Positions 1-9,664 of a stretch of 64,000 nt of DNA are shown in pieces (positions within the stretch are counted from its first letter, which is position 1; every line of letters starts with the position of its first letter). A program made the translations under genes and the position numbers. A model generated the notes under the pieces. It was not told where the DNA came from. It searched no databases and saw only the letters and a list, made by a program, of their open reading frames with translations. The stretch is from Crambe crambe (taxonomy: Eukaryota; Porifera; Demospongiae; Poecilosclerida; Crambeidae): positions 930,001-994,000 of the forward strand of contig OZ004591.1 of the NCBI GenBank assembly GCA_963924555.1, given 5' to 3'.

Positions 1-19
1 TTGAAAAATGAGCATGTGG

Positions 20-21
<2 letters not shown>

Positions 22-89
<68 letters not shown>
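22..89. repeat. (GA)n microsatellite
   Basis: An uninterrupted GA dinucleotide run of about 68 bp. It lies in the intron or flank downstream of the second Ig-gene exon read on the minus strand. Confidence 0.95.
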
Positions 90-91
<2 letters not shown>

Positions 92-170
92 TACACTAAC
101 AGGTTACATAGGCCTCCTAGTCACTTAAATAGCCAATGAACAAAGTCATTAATTCTCAAAAATCACTCAC

Positions 171-2739
171 CTTCATCACCTGCCTTTAAAATAACAGGAG
201 GTGCTCCAGCAACATATACATTGAGTGTAGCATTATGGCACATTTCCAGTGGAGTGCCACGAGCCACACATACCTCACAAATGTGGAGTCCATAGTCATT
301 ATCTCGTTCATCTTGGGTTATTTTAATGCTAGTGATGTTGAACCATTGGTTAAATTGTCCACCAATAACTCGCACCCCAGAAAAAGATGTAACCAGTTGT
401 GGACCCCTGTCATCACCTGCATTGCATGGTGAATAGATCATGATGTCATTTGGGACCAAACACATTGCATTATTATGCATTTGATTCCCCCCACGATGTG
501 CAAATGGTATGCAGAACATACCCTGAGTTGCTGGGCAGAGCATTTTAGTAAGTTATTTTTTATGCCACGTGACAGGATGGGAAAAGTCCAATACTTTTAA
601 GGAAAGCCACACCCATTGTCACCCCTCTATCTATATACATGTAATGTGCATGCTGAATTAGCTTTGTTCCCAGGCCATCAGGAGGGCAGGGGGGAGGGCC
701 TAGTACATACTGACTACAGATTACCAGAAATCTGGTACTTAATTTACTGCTCAAGTGAGTTACGCACAAAGAAGTAACTGAATCTTGATGCGCCATAGTT
801 TACAAGAATAAATTTCCAGGTTATTTCACGGATGTGCATTCAGTGTTGACTGCAGATGTATCACAACAATTACTAAGTCCGTGTGCTTGCTGGAAAGTTG
901 TTCTGTTTTCAAGGTGTCTAGTGTTAGATGCTTGAGTGACTGTAGTGTTTCCTCAAAAATTAAGGGTGGCGCCACATTATTAACCGTATTTCATTAACTA
1001 CATAGATAATTACTGCTATTTTAATGAAATTCTTAATAGTGGGCTACATGTTTGTAATAATAGTGCTCTGTGTTAATGCACATGTGTGTAATTGCCTTAG
1101 TTATACATACAGTGTACATGAAGAACAACAACCAACTAAGTACCAGCTACAAGAAAACTATACTATGTCATGGCCTTATTCATTCTTCTGCCCAGAAATA
1201 GTCCTTTTTTTTAATGAAAATTTTGCAAAAAGCATGGAGATAAATAGCATAGCAAGCTAGCTAACATGTCATTCTTTGATGGGCTAAGTTAGCCAGACCC
1301 AGTAGAAGAGCTACTACTTTGACTATTTGTGTAACTATTAGCATGTGATAGGTGGGTTAATTAGTTGTGCTATTTTGGGTAAAATAGGGTTCTGAAATTG
1401 TCTAAAATTGTGCGAACCCACCTATTACATAATTATACTAACTTGACTCATCCCACTGTACTATTCCACTTAATTGCTATATATACTGTGATATTTTCAT
1501 TGCATAGCTTTGAAGGTGGTGAAAGTCGAATACAAGTTATTGATGCAGCCTTATATACTTTGACTTCAGCCATTAAATTTGTTTATTGAAAATAATGCTG
1601 CAATTGGCCATCTACCAGATAATTAATCTACATAAATCAATATGGCTGAAAAATACGGAGTACATTGAGATATCTGGCTGTCCTGGTGTACAAGCGAATA
1701 AGCAGTTATAGCAGTGAATCAGGGATGGAGACAGCCGATTAATAATGGGGGGGGGCTGAAGACAAACTAAGGCTAACCTAAAAGGATGTACAGATACCCT
1801 CCCAGGAAAATTTGCAACCTTGAAGCTAGAGAGCATAGCAATGCATGGTAAAGTGCATTCATAAGAAACAAAATTTAGTTCCCCCTGCCCCCCTGTTTTC
1901 TCCATCCCTGTGAATGTACACCTGCAGCAGAAGTTATGATTCTTCAGTTAGTTGCCAGAGGCGTAGCCAGGATATCAGAAAAGAGGGAGCAAATAAATAG
2001 ATTCTGTGCGCATAGCACACGCGAAAAATTTTAACTGGAAACCACGCCCACCAATTGAGGAGCAGGCATTAGTTTAATTTTATAAAGTAGTGCAGCTACT
2101 TGCAAGATCGCTTGAATGTTGCTGTCGTAAGAAAGAGCTAATTGGCCAGGATAAGACTATATACTAAACATCAGCATAAGGAGATAATGCAAGTCAATGG
2201 ACTCTGAAAAAAAGGGGCCCCTGGCTACGCCACTGGTTGCTAATGTATAGGCATATCCTTGGTATACAAGAAGCCACTCCTTGTGTGACAAGAGCTAGAG
2301 CAATTTATAACTGCTTCTGTATACTACTTGCTATATCACTGTACACCAGGGGACCAGGGAGGCAGATATCAATCAATCAAGATATCAATCAATATCAATA
2401 TAATCATCCTGGTGGCCTAGTCAATGTTAGCTATATCAACTTACGTGGCATTCCTTGCTCATTATACAATTCTCTATACCATTGGATAGTTCCCCCAGGA
2501 AAGTTCATCAACCATGGAAGACAATCTATAGATGCTTGCACAGCCTCTTGCATAAATGCAACTTGTGAAGCCATCGATATTGGGATGATTACATGCTCGC
2601 CAGTTTTTACTGCAATTTCAAGAGCCCTGGGACCGTGGCGTAGACTTTCTTGACCACTAGGTAGAGGTCTGTAGATTCTTTGCCCACTGACTGCCGATAG
2701 TCCTACCATTAGACATAATACAAGTAGCTGCACTGTCAT
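171..2739 (-). CDS. Ig-domain secreted or membrane protein, 5' part (runs off the left edge)
   Basis: Two exons are visible: 2739-2445 and 530-171. The ATG at 2739 opens a hydrophobic signal peptide (MTVQLLVLCLMVGLSAVSGQ), so the product enters the secretory pathway. The donor at 2444 (GTAAGT) and acceptor before 530 join in phase 1 without a stop. The joined protein (218 complete codons visible) has an immunoglobulin-like domain: a tryptophan in IQWYRE, cysteines, FNITSIKI, then DNDYGLHICEVC, which matches the Ig F-strand pattern D-x-G-x-Y-x-C. After it comes AGAPPVIL, which looks like the start of a further Ig or FN3 domain. A donor (GTGAGT) follows at 170, so the gene continues beyond base 1. 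The membrane anchor, if any, is outside the window. I cannot name a specific family. Confidence 0.8.
1720..1910. mobile_element. miniature inverted-repeat transposon (191 bp)
   Basis: Perfect 12-bp terminal inverted repeats (CAGGGATGGAGA ... TCTCCATCCCTG) are flanked by a 5-bp duplication TGAAT (1715-1719 and 1911-1915). There is no coding capacity. It lies in the large intron of the Ig gene. Confidence 0.75.
1956..2235. mobile_element. miniature inverted-repeat transposon (280 bp)
   Basis: Terminal inverted repeats CAGAGGCGTAGCCAGG and CCTGGCTACGCCACTG differ by one base. A 5-bp duplication GTTGC flanks it (1951-1955 and 2236-2240). It is non-coding and sits 45 bp from the previous miniature element in the same intron. 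The terminal motif resembles hAT-type CAGTGGCG ends, but the duplication is 5 bp and not the usual 8. Confidence 0.75.
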
Positions 2740-2850
2740 GATTGTCGTTGTCGTTGTCGTTGTCGGAAGGTGGAATGTCAACGTATATGAAGTGGGTGGG
2801 AGAGAAAAAAAGAACTGAGTCAGATGATGCCGTCCACTGTGCATGCAACA

Positions 2851-2894
2851 GTGACTGCGCTGCGCGCGTACATGAAGACTACTACGCATGCGTA
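2851..2894. promoter_or_regulatory. GC-palindrome cluster upstream of the Ig gene
   Basis: CTGCGCTGCGCGCGTA is followed by the perfect palindrome TACGCATGCGTA (2883-2894), 110-155 bp upstream of the Ig gene ATG. It resembles NRF1-type GCGCATGCGC sites found before other genes in the window. A promoter role is inference. Confidence 0.4.
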
Positions 2895-4618
2895 TTCTAC
2901 ATTATCATTGTACTTGTGTAGTCTTTTTCCCTTATCATAAGTTATTATTATAGTGCTATGCATCCGCTATGATTTCTTCACTGTGTAGCTAGCTAGCTGT
3001 GCACATCCAAAACTCATGCAAAATGGTAAGATGAATGCAAGCTATAGAGCTAATTAAATTAGCTATGAGCTAAAATATTTATTATTTTCAGGTGTTCAAA
3101 GGTACAGGAGTTGTGTATTCATATGACTGAGAAGTGAATTGGTGTGGACTGATTCTGTCTTCACTGCTGTCATTATGTACCTTCTCCCCCTTTGAAATAC
3201 TATTAACAGTACCGTACGTGCCAGGACTGTCTCGGATATTCACACTGCTTTTGCTTTTTAATAATTTGCTGCAACCGTTAAAAACACTTTTCTTGAATTT
3301 TTTGGTGAAGAATATGAACAGCAGTGCATTACTAATGCCTTGTCCGGAGTCACCAATTCCCTAAATAAAAGAAACAGCTAGCTAGCTACTGTGAGTAGGA
3401 AGGATATTTTCTAAACCAAGAAACTAGCTATATCTCTTTTTCCCAGGCAAGGGAGTCAAAAACTGAAGATACTTGATGGGTAGTTACATAGCTAACTAGA
3501 GGAACATTCATTACTTACTCCAAGAATCACTAGGGCAAGAGCTATTTTTGGATTCAGACTTCTTCTCACATAGAGGTGCAAGACATCTCCAATGAACGAC
3601 CACACTCTTAGAAGGATGAAAATAATAGGTATCAAGAGAAACTTGTAGTCGATGGATTGCAGAGCCAACGTGTATTTGTCAGATCTCCTGTATAGTGCAG
3701 TCTGTTTGGCCTAAAATTGTAGCAGAAATCATGGCAATAATAAAAGGATTGTCTGATCAGTTAGTTGTATACATGAAATTGAGGCCATGCAACATTATAC
3801 AACAGACACACACTGATAACAGTTATTACTCTGCCATCCCATGTAACCTGTATAGGTCAGCATGTGCTACTAAAAAAGGGAGGGAGAGGTATGTCTTCGA
3901 TCTGGTAGAATGACTCAAGATGGTTCATAATGAATGGACTAACCTCTTCTCTTACGTTGATGTGGACCGTACAAGAGAGAATAGGAATGAAAAAGAATGT
4001 TAACAATATCCAAAGATTATATCCAAACAGAGAGACATATATATCTTTTTCCTTGGTCAAAGGATCCATCAGAATGATAGAACACCACCCCGATGACTCG
4101 TATGGAGAATAACCAAGCCTTCCTGTGAAAAGCAGCCACATAGTAAGAAGAAGTGGCATTCCATAGCAGAAGAAATATGAGAAATACAAGCAGTATTGTG
4201 CTAACTTCGTGCTCCTATGGAGAATACGAAAGTATAAATAGCACGAGAGAGAATTTGTCCATAGTATGGAGCCATAAGTGAAGTAAAGGGAAAGAGCAGC
4301 TTGGGAAAGGCAGAGATTTTGCATCATGGGTGATGTAGGACACATGATCAAATCATGAAAAGGCTGTCGGCCATCAGCGTGGTGAGGTAAAATGAAGATG
4401 TTTGAGATGGAAGTATTGCAGTCTTCAGAGGGGATCTTGCAGAAGAAACGGTCGAAATAAACTGCCACCCCTACTAAATTGAAAGTGGCTACTCCCAAGT
4501 CCATTAGAGAAATGTGAACCAAAATCTGCCTTCCACGACTGCGTAAGTCCTTACAGCAGATGAAGGAAAGGATGATCAGTAAGGTCCCAATGATGGAGAG
4601 AGAACAGGTGACCATTAT

Positions 4619-5069
4619 TAGGGTTGCCAAAGTGAAAATTCGATCTTCAAGATATCAACAAATGACTACAGGAAAAAGCTTAGCTATCTTATAAGATGCT
4701 CCAGCTTCGATAAAACCTCACCTCGAACAATTTCTGCGGCGCAGCACACAAAAATACTTGTACGGTTAAAATTGAAGCTGCTCTAATTAAAGGAAGAAGT
4801 GCAATATTTTGTAAGGTTGTACTGCTGCTTCTGTGCCTGACCAAACTTGCTCCCAGGTGTGAAAAAAGTGCTTCCAGGTGTGAAAAAAGTGCTTCCAGGT
4901 GTGAAAAAGGTATGATTGGAGCCGGAATGGAGGGATAAAGCGAGTCCAAGGAAAGGGGGTGTTGAAGGGTGCTAGTCTCTCACACCATTTCTATGTTGGG
5001 TGGTAGGTAATCACTCTATAGACCTAGTTTGAGGGAAGTTCAATGTTTCTCTCCAGCTGGATGAGTGAT
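4619..5069. repeat. left terminal inverted repeat of the transposon
   Basis: Base by base this matches the reverse complement of 8955-9424, with scattered mismatches and small indels. It starts TAGGGTTGCCAAAGTG and ends near CTCCAGCTGGATGAGTG. It contains extra copies of a 20-bp CTTCCAGGTGTGAAAAAAGT unit at 4852-4910, so the arms are not identical. Confidence 0.9.
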
Positions 5070-5240
5070 CTGAACTAAAATTTCAGAGTTTTGTGTGTTA
5101 ATGAGCATGTTGCGAGTGTGGGAACATGTTTTAACTTGCTACCTGTACTTTTTTAAAAAGGTAATTCAATTGGCAATTAATCTGGAATGGCCAATTCTAT
5201 ATCACCAGGTAAATATGACATTTATTAGCCCAAATAATGT

Positions 5241-5450
5241 CTCCTAGAGTACCTTCTTCGACCTCTAGATGAACTAATGGAAGAGGACACTGCCATATTA
5301 TGTGAAGTGAAAGCATTGCGGATAGAGATGAAGCATTTCACTGAACTAGTCGAAAAATTAAGCAAAGAATTCATTGAAATGAAGAGAGAACTTGAAACTA
5401 CACGGTGTGCATTAAGTGAGATTACAATGCAGTTACTTTCCACCAATTAA
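5241..5450 (+). pseudogene. inverted remnant of the transposase coiled-coil segment
   Basis: A plus-strand open stretch ending in TAA at 5448-5450, with an ATG at 5277. Its translation (CEVKALRIEM ... ELETTRCALSEITMQ) aligns with the coiled-coil part of the transposase encoded on the other strand (SEVKVVQAEM ... ELHSTRCALRDVTNE). It lies between the left inverted repeat and the transposase stop, preceded by an AG that could serve as a splice acceptor. It is either debris from a related element or a small second gene encoding a transposase-like coiled coil. I favour debris. Confidence 0.6.
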
Positions 5451-5499
5451 GGACATGAGTTAGCTATGTGCCCTGAATAATTTGTTGTCATTGAAATCA

Positions 5500-8400
5500 T
5501 TAAATTATTTTTAAGTCTCCATTAAACAGGTCCACAGAAAGATCAAAATAACAGTGTTCATCTTCTCCTTCATATATAATTTCATGTGTTTTTGTAGCAG
5601 TGTCATAGCTGAGTATAGTACCATGGTACCATCTGAACTCGCTTGTGCCCACCTCAAATTTATGACTTATATGTTTCCCTATCAAAAAATCAGGGTTCTG
5701 AATAAGATGTGAGGATTCAGAGGTGCTGTTTTGGATGTACTCTGATAGTTCACTAATGATATCATCAATAGGTCGGTGTTTCCCAGAACGGCTAAAAGTA
5801 ATATGAATGTTTTGATGTAAAATTTTCTTCCTTATCTTAAACTGTGTTTTTATAAGGGAAAGTTTCTGGGCTTTCATTTTTGCAGCTGTGAGTGGTAAGC
5901 TTTCAATGTCCAAAAGTGCTTGACATAGTTCATCGGGGGTGGTAATCAAATGCTGTTGAGAAAGTTCATCTCTCTCCAGTTTTTCCTTCCGCTTCAGAGC
6001 TTCCCTTCTCACATTTGCTTGGACCATGTTTTGCCTTCTTTCTTTAATTCTTTGCTCTTCTTCACTTTTGTACTCCCTTTGCACACTTAATCTTTTCTTA
6101 ACAGCTAAGTCTATCACTTCACATTGTTGGTCATTGGTAAGGCTGCCTAACCACTGCAAAGTTTTATTCTTTTTAACTTCAACAAGGTTGGAACGTGCCA
6201 TCTGGTGTAGGTTAGGGATTGCAGTGGTAAGATAATCATTTAGACCAAGGATTGATTCGCAAAGGTCATTACTTGGTTTCAACTCAGCAAGTGCTCTCTT
6301 TACATCTGGCTCTGGAGGGTCCCAGTACTTGCCTCCTGGAAGTTGGTTTTGTGCATACATGCATAATTTTTCTCTCATTTTCATTACCCCAGCAACCAAC
6401 AATGGATATAGTGTTGCAGAATTACACTGACCTTGCTCAAATAATTCTTCATAAACAACTTTCGACTTTGGGTGTTGGCGATGATTGGTATTTTTATTGT
6501 CTCCATAAAGCTTCCCTTCAGATCTGAACACTTTATGATTTTTGTCCAGTACCACTTTAGGATAACGCTCAACTTCTTGCAAATAAGTTTTTAGTTCGAG
6601 ATAATGATGGTTCATGTCCAAAGCTGATTTTCTTAAGTCACTAGATTTAGACAACATTACAAGGTCTGCATAAACATGATAAAACATCAACCCATCTGCT
6701 ATTAACTGAGTAATTTCAGTAGAATCCAACAATTTCATATAAATATCCCTTTCTAATTTGTTACCAGTATCTTTACCCATATACTTTAGGAAGTGCAGAG
6801 CAGCATTCTTAAGAAATATGATCTTTGCTGCATTTGCAGCTGAAACAAAGTATCGACTTCCAATTTGACGTGCAAGGGTTACACTAGAACAAGAAGAATA
6901 GTACACTCGAGATTCTTCACTCAAACTGGCATCAGCAGACATTACTGCCAAAAAATCGGGAAATCCTAGCACTCCACAACAGTATTCAGGGGTGCCATAT
7001 TTGCCAAATACTTTGCAGAATTCATGGACTAGCACATCCACTGGATGATATTGTCTACTAGTGGATTCAGCATCATCACACCCCACAATTCCTGATAAAA
7101 AGGCCTTGCGTAGATTGACACCGAGATGCATCGCACATAGATTTTCAATTAAATCAACAGTTGTAACTGTAGCAGGCCCAAATCTTTCCTCATCTGATTC
7201 TCTGCACTCTTTAATCAGTTTGTTTACTCGTTTTTGGGTAGATGCTGAATCAGAAGTCGAGGAAACCAACAGAGTCCAATTGATACTATCTGGATTTGGC
7301 ATATTTAAAGCATGTGCTGTCTTTCTTAACTTTTGAAGCTCCCTTGATACATCTGCAATGGCACTATCAGCAGTTCCATCAGGAAGTTCATTAAGAGACA
7401 CAACCATATTATTGATGGCTACTCCTCCTATTTTTTTTTGGCCTTTCGTAGTCCCATCTGTGTTCATGTGAAATCCTTTGCTTTCCGTTACATGCTCACA
7501 TAGAACAGTCGCCTTATGAGCACTGCTAATAGTTTTCAATTCTTCTTTTCTCATGTAACTGGCACAGCCTCGCTGAGGCAGCTTGAGCTGTTCAACGTCA
7601 ATAGATGGATTGAAACATTTTATAACAGATTTGATGATATCAGAGATTTTAGAAGAGGGGACCTGATTTGTTAAAAGAGTGTAGTACAACTTTCGAATGG
7701 CTGGTAAATATCTTCTGCCATGCTTAGTTTGAATACTGAAGTCTACATATACATCACTGGTAGGATGAGCACCAATAGAAGCTACAGTTAATTCCTTTTC
7801 TACATCTGAAATTGCTATGGATAAGTCAACGTTTTCTTCCTGTAGCTGGAGAATATCCTCCTCCAGTGCAAAAGTTCTCTTTTCAGCCATATCTCGCCTC
7901 CTTTTAGCAATATCTCTCTGTTTCTTTAATGCTATCTTTTCATTAGTAACATCACGCAATGCACATCGTGTAGAGTGTAGTTCATCTTTAGATGCACATA
8001 ACTGCTGCCTTAATTCATCAACTTCCATGTTTAATTTCTGTAGTTGTTCAGTGCAACTTCTCATCTCTGCTTGCACAACCTTAACTTCAGATACAGCTTT
8101 GTCAAGGCCATAAGTCATTAGTTTATCTGGAGGTTGATTACATTTTGCAATCCTTTCAATAAACCTGTATGCATTGTCTGCACGACACCTTTTTTCTGCT
8201 AGATTCTTATCAATTGCCATATAAAACTGTCCTATGGCTACTTTTGTTGATCCACGGGTAATACTCCACTTTTTAAAGAAAGGGTGCAATTGTTTGTAAA
8301 AACCTACATTAGGAACACCTGGAATATGCCATTTGAGGATTTTTTCCCCATTTTGAACCTGGTAATAAACAGATTCTAGTAGTTTTTTATCCAAACCATA

Positions 8401-8791
8401 AACAATAAGCTCTTCAGGAAATGTATCTATTAAGAATATCAGAAGCCATAAAAGTAGCCAATCATAAGAGCATACATGCACACACTTGTGTCATATAATT
8501 ATGGAGAATATTTATCTAACCTGCTGCTATAGGGTTCCTTATACGAGGCTCCCAAATCCTCTTTCTATAGGTTGATAGTGAAGATCCACTGATCTTACTT
8601 CCACCCCTTAATGAGGGCTGGGTAGGTGCCACAATACGTTTAACAGTTTCATAGAATCTTCTCGGACGACCTATGTATATCTTAGGATACTGCTCTCTAA
8701 ATTTTGATACCATAAGATATTCATTATTGTCAGGGCACTTATTGAACAGATCTATCAATTCTCCATATGTTGGTTTCTTGTGAGTTGCCAT
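5500..8791 (-). CDS. transposase of the long-TIR DNA transposon (1065 aa)
   Basis: Two exons, 8791-8521 and 8426-5500, are joined across a 94-bp GT-AG intron in phase 1. The ATG at 8791 (MATHKKPTYGEL) is the first in-frame methionine; an upstream TTG at 8809 is not needed. Visible parts: an N-terminal basic region (residues 1-90, YIGRPRRFYETVKRIV), then a helical region, then a coiled coil rich in K/R/E (about 140-260). The likely RNase-H-fold core follows, with NTDGTTKGQKK (D near 414), STSDSASTQKRV (D near 483) and a C-x2-H motif (CAMH near 521-524). A charged helical stretch and a C-terminal SH3/Tudor-like segment (W-Y-H-G-T-I ... DLSVDLFNGDL) close the protein. It would cut and paste the element and bind its inverted repeats. 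Intact length and intron suggest recent activity. The third acidic residue could not be assigned. Confidence 0.8.
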
Positions 8792-8954
8792 AATCGTGGG
8801 CGTGGCCAAACCTCTTCACATACACAATGGTAACGTCAAAAAGAAATCCTGAGGATGGAAACAAAATAAATATGACCAATGCCTTAGTAAAGATGTCTAT
8901 TTGAAGGAAATAAGCTTCAATTCTGGACACAATATACAAAAATATAGTTGATAG

Positions 8955-9424
8955 CACTCATCCAGCTGGAGAGAAACATTGAACTTCCCTCAAACTATGT
9001 CTATAGACTGATTACCTACTACCCAACATAGAAATAGTGTGAGAGACTAGCACCCTTCAACACCCCCTTTCCTTGGACTCGCTTTATCCCTCCATTCCGG
9101 CTCCAATCTTACCTTTTCCACAGTTTTTCACACCTGGAAGCACTTTTTCACACCTGGGAGCAAGTTTGGCGGCTACAGCAGTACATTCAACATGATTCAA
9201 GCACACCCTTACAAAATTTTAGAGAAATATTGCACTTCTTCCTTTAATTAGAGCAACTTCAATTTTAACCCTGTGTTCGCGTACAAGTATTTTTGTGTGC
9301 TGCGCCGCAGAAATTGTTCGAGGTGAGGTTTTATCGAAGCTGGGGCATCTTATAAGGTAGCTAAGCATTTTCTGATAGTCATTTGTTGATATCTTGAAGA
9401 TCGAATTTTCACTTTGGCAACCCT
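8955..9424. repeat. right terminal inverted repeat of the transposon
   Basis: Inverted partner of 4619-5069. It begins near CACTCATCCAGCTGGAG and ends TTGGCAACCCT. It has fewer copies of the internal CACACCTGGAAGCA-like unit than the left arm. Confidence 0.9.
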
Positions 9425-9528
9425 ACCATTATGATGATTCTCACCCACGGCTCTTTCTTCTCGAAAGGGGTAGCATCCTCCAACGAGGCATCTTCCAGCT
9501 GCTCTAGTTCGTGGATGAGTGAAGACAT

Positions 9529-9664
9529 TGCTTTGATGCCGAAACTGCTGATGCAGCATATTTTTAGTTTATGAGCTTAAGTCACATGACGTAAATCTAA
9601 AGCGCGCGCGATGAACCAATGGAATTAATTTTTGTCATAATTAAATTTCTATTCTCCAGCTTAG
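9529..9664. promoter_or_regulatory. bidirectional promoter between receptor genes a and b
   Basis: Only 136 bp separate the minus-strand ATG of receptor a (9528) from the plus-strand ATG of receptor b (9665). The spacer has a CRE-like TGACGTAA (about 9587), a CGCGCGCG run (about 9602) and CCAATGG (about 9616). Shared control of the pair is inference; the transposon now lies about 100 bp inside gene a. Confidence 0.5.

Larger units (their letters stand above)
4619..9424 (-). mobile_element. 4.8-kb DNA transposon with long terminal inverted repeats
   Basis: The element begins TAGGGTTGCC and ends GGCAACCCT. It is flanked by ACCATTAT on both sides (4611-4618 and 9425-9432), an 8-bp target duplication; a 7-bp reading with perfect ten-base ends is also possible. 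Terminal inverted repeats extend about 450-470 bp and include short subterminal tandem copies of a CACACCTGGAAGCA-like motif. Inside is one intact spliced transposase gene on the minus strand and a degraded plus-strand piece of a related coiled-coil region. The 8-bp duplication and C-x2-H motif are compatible with hAT, P or Zisupton-like classes, but such long terminal repeats are unusual for hAT. The family is unassigned here. Confidence 0.9.
3088..9528 (-). pseudogene. GPR157-like GPCR 'a', split by a DNA transposon in exon 1
   Basis: A seven-transmembrane receptor of the GPR157/cAMP-receptor-like type. Its exons are 9528-9433 plus 4618-3944 (one original exon, now separated by the transposon at 4619-9424), 3701-3519 and 3360-3088. 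Counting the 8-bp duplication once, the two halves of exon 1 join in frame (257 codons). With the other exons they give 408 aa without a stop. Features: ATG at 9528; TM1 after VTCSLSIIG; the intracellular-loop motif DLRSRGRQILVH; a TM3 tryptophan; GRLGYSPYESSGWCSI in extracellular loop 2; FLLIPIIFILLRVW in TM6; GIGDSGQGISNALLF in TM7. The loop-2 motif and TM7 match GPR157, a receptor reported to signal through Gq. As it stands the first exon is interrupted after codon 33-34, so no full-length product is expected unless the element is removed or the insertion is heterozygous. All splice sites and the rest of the frame are intact, which argues for a recent insertion. Confidence 0.85.

Noticed and set aside
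1024-1260. 78-codon plus-strand ORF with a signal-peptide-like start
   Set aside because: It lies within the large Ig-gene intron, has no further domain or plausible exon partner, and ends quickly; a hydrophobic start alone is weak in AT-rich sequence.
8516-8957. Two separate small genes upstream of the transposase
   Set aside because: The first is exon 1 of the transposase, as shown by phase-consistent splicing; the second is an overlapping frame reaching toward the right inverted repeat.
9350-9559. 69-codon minus-strand ORF at the transposon edge
   Set aside because: It is in a different frame from receptor a and crosses the transposon border; the correct frame begins at 9528.
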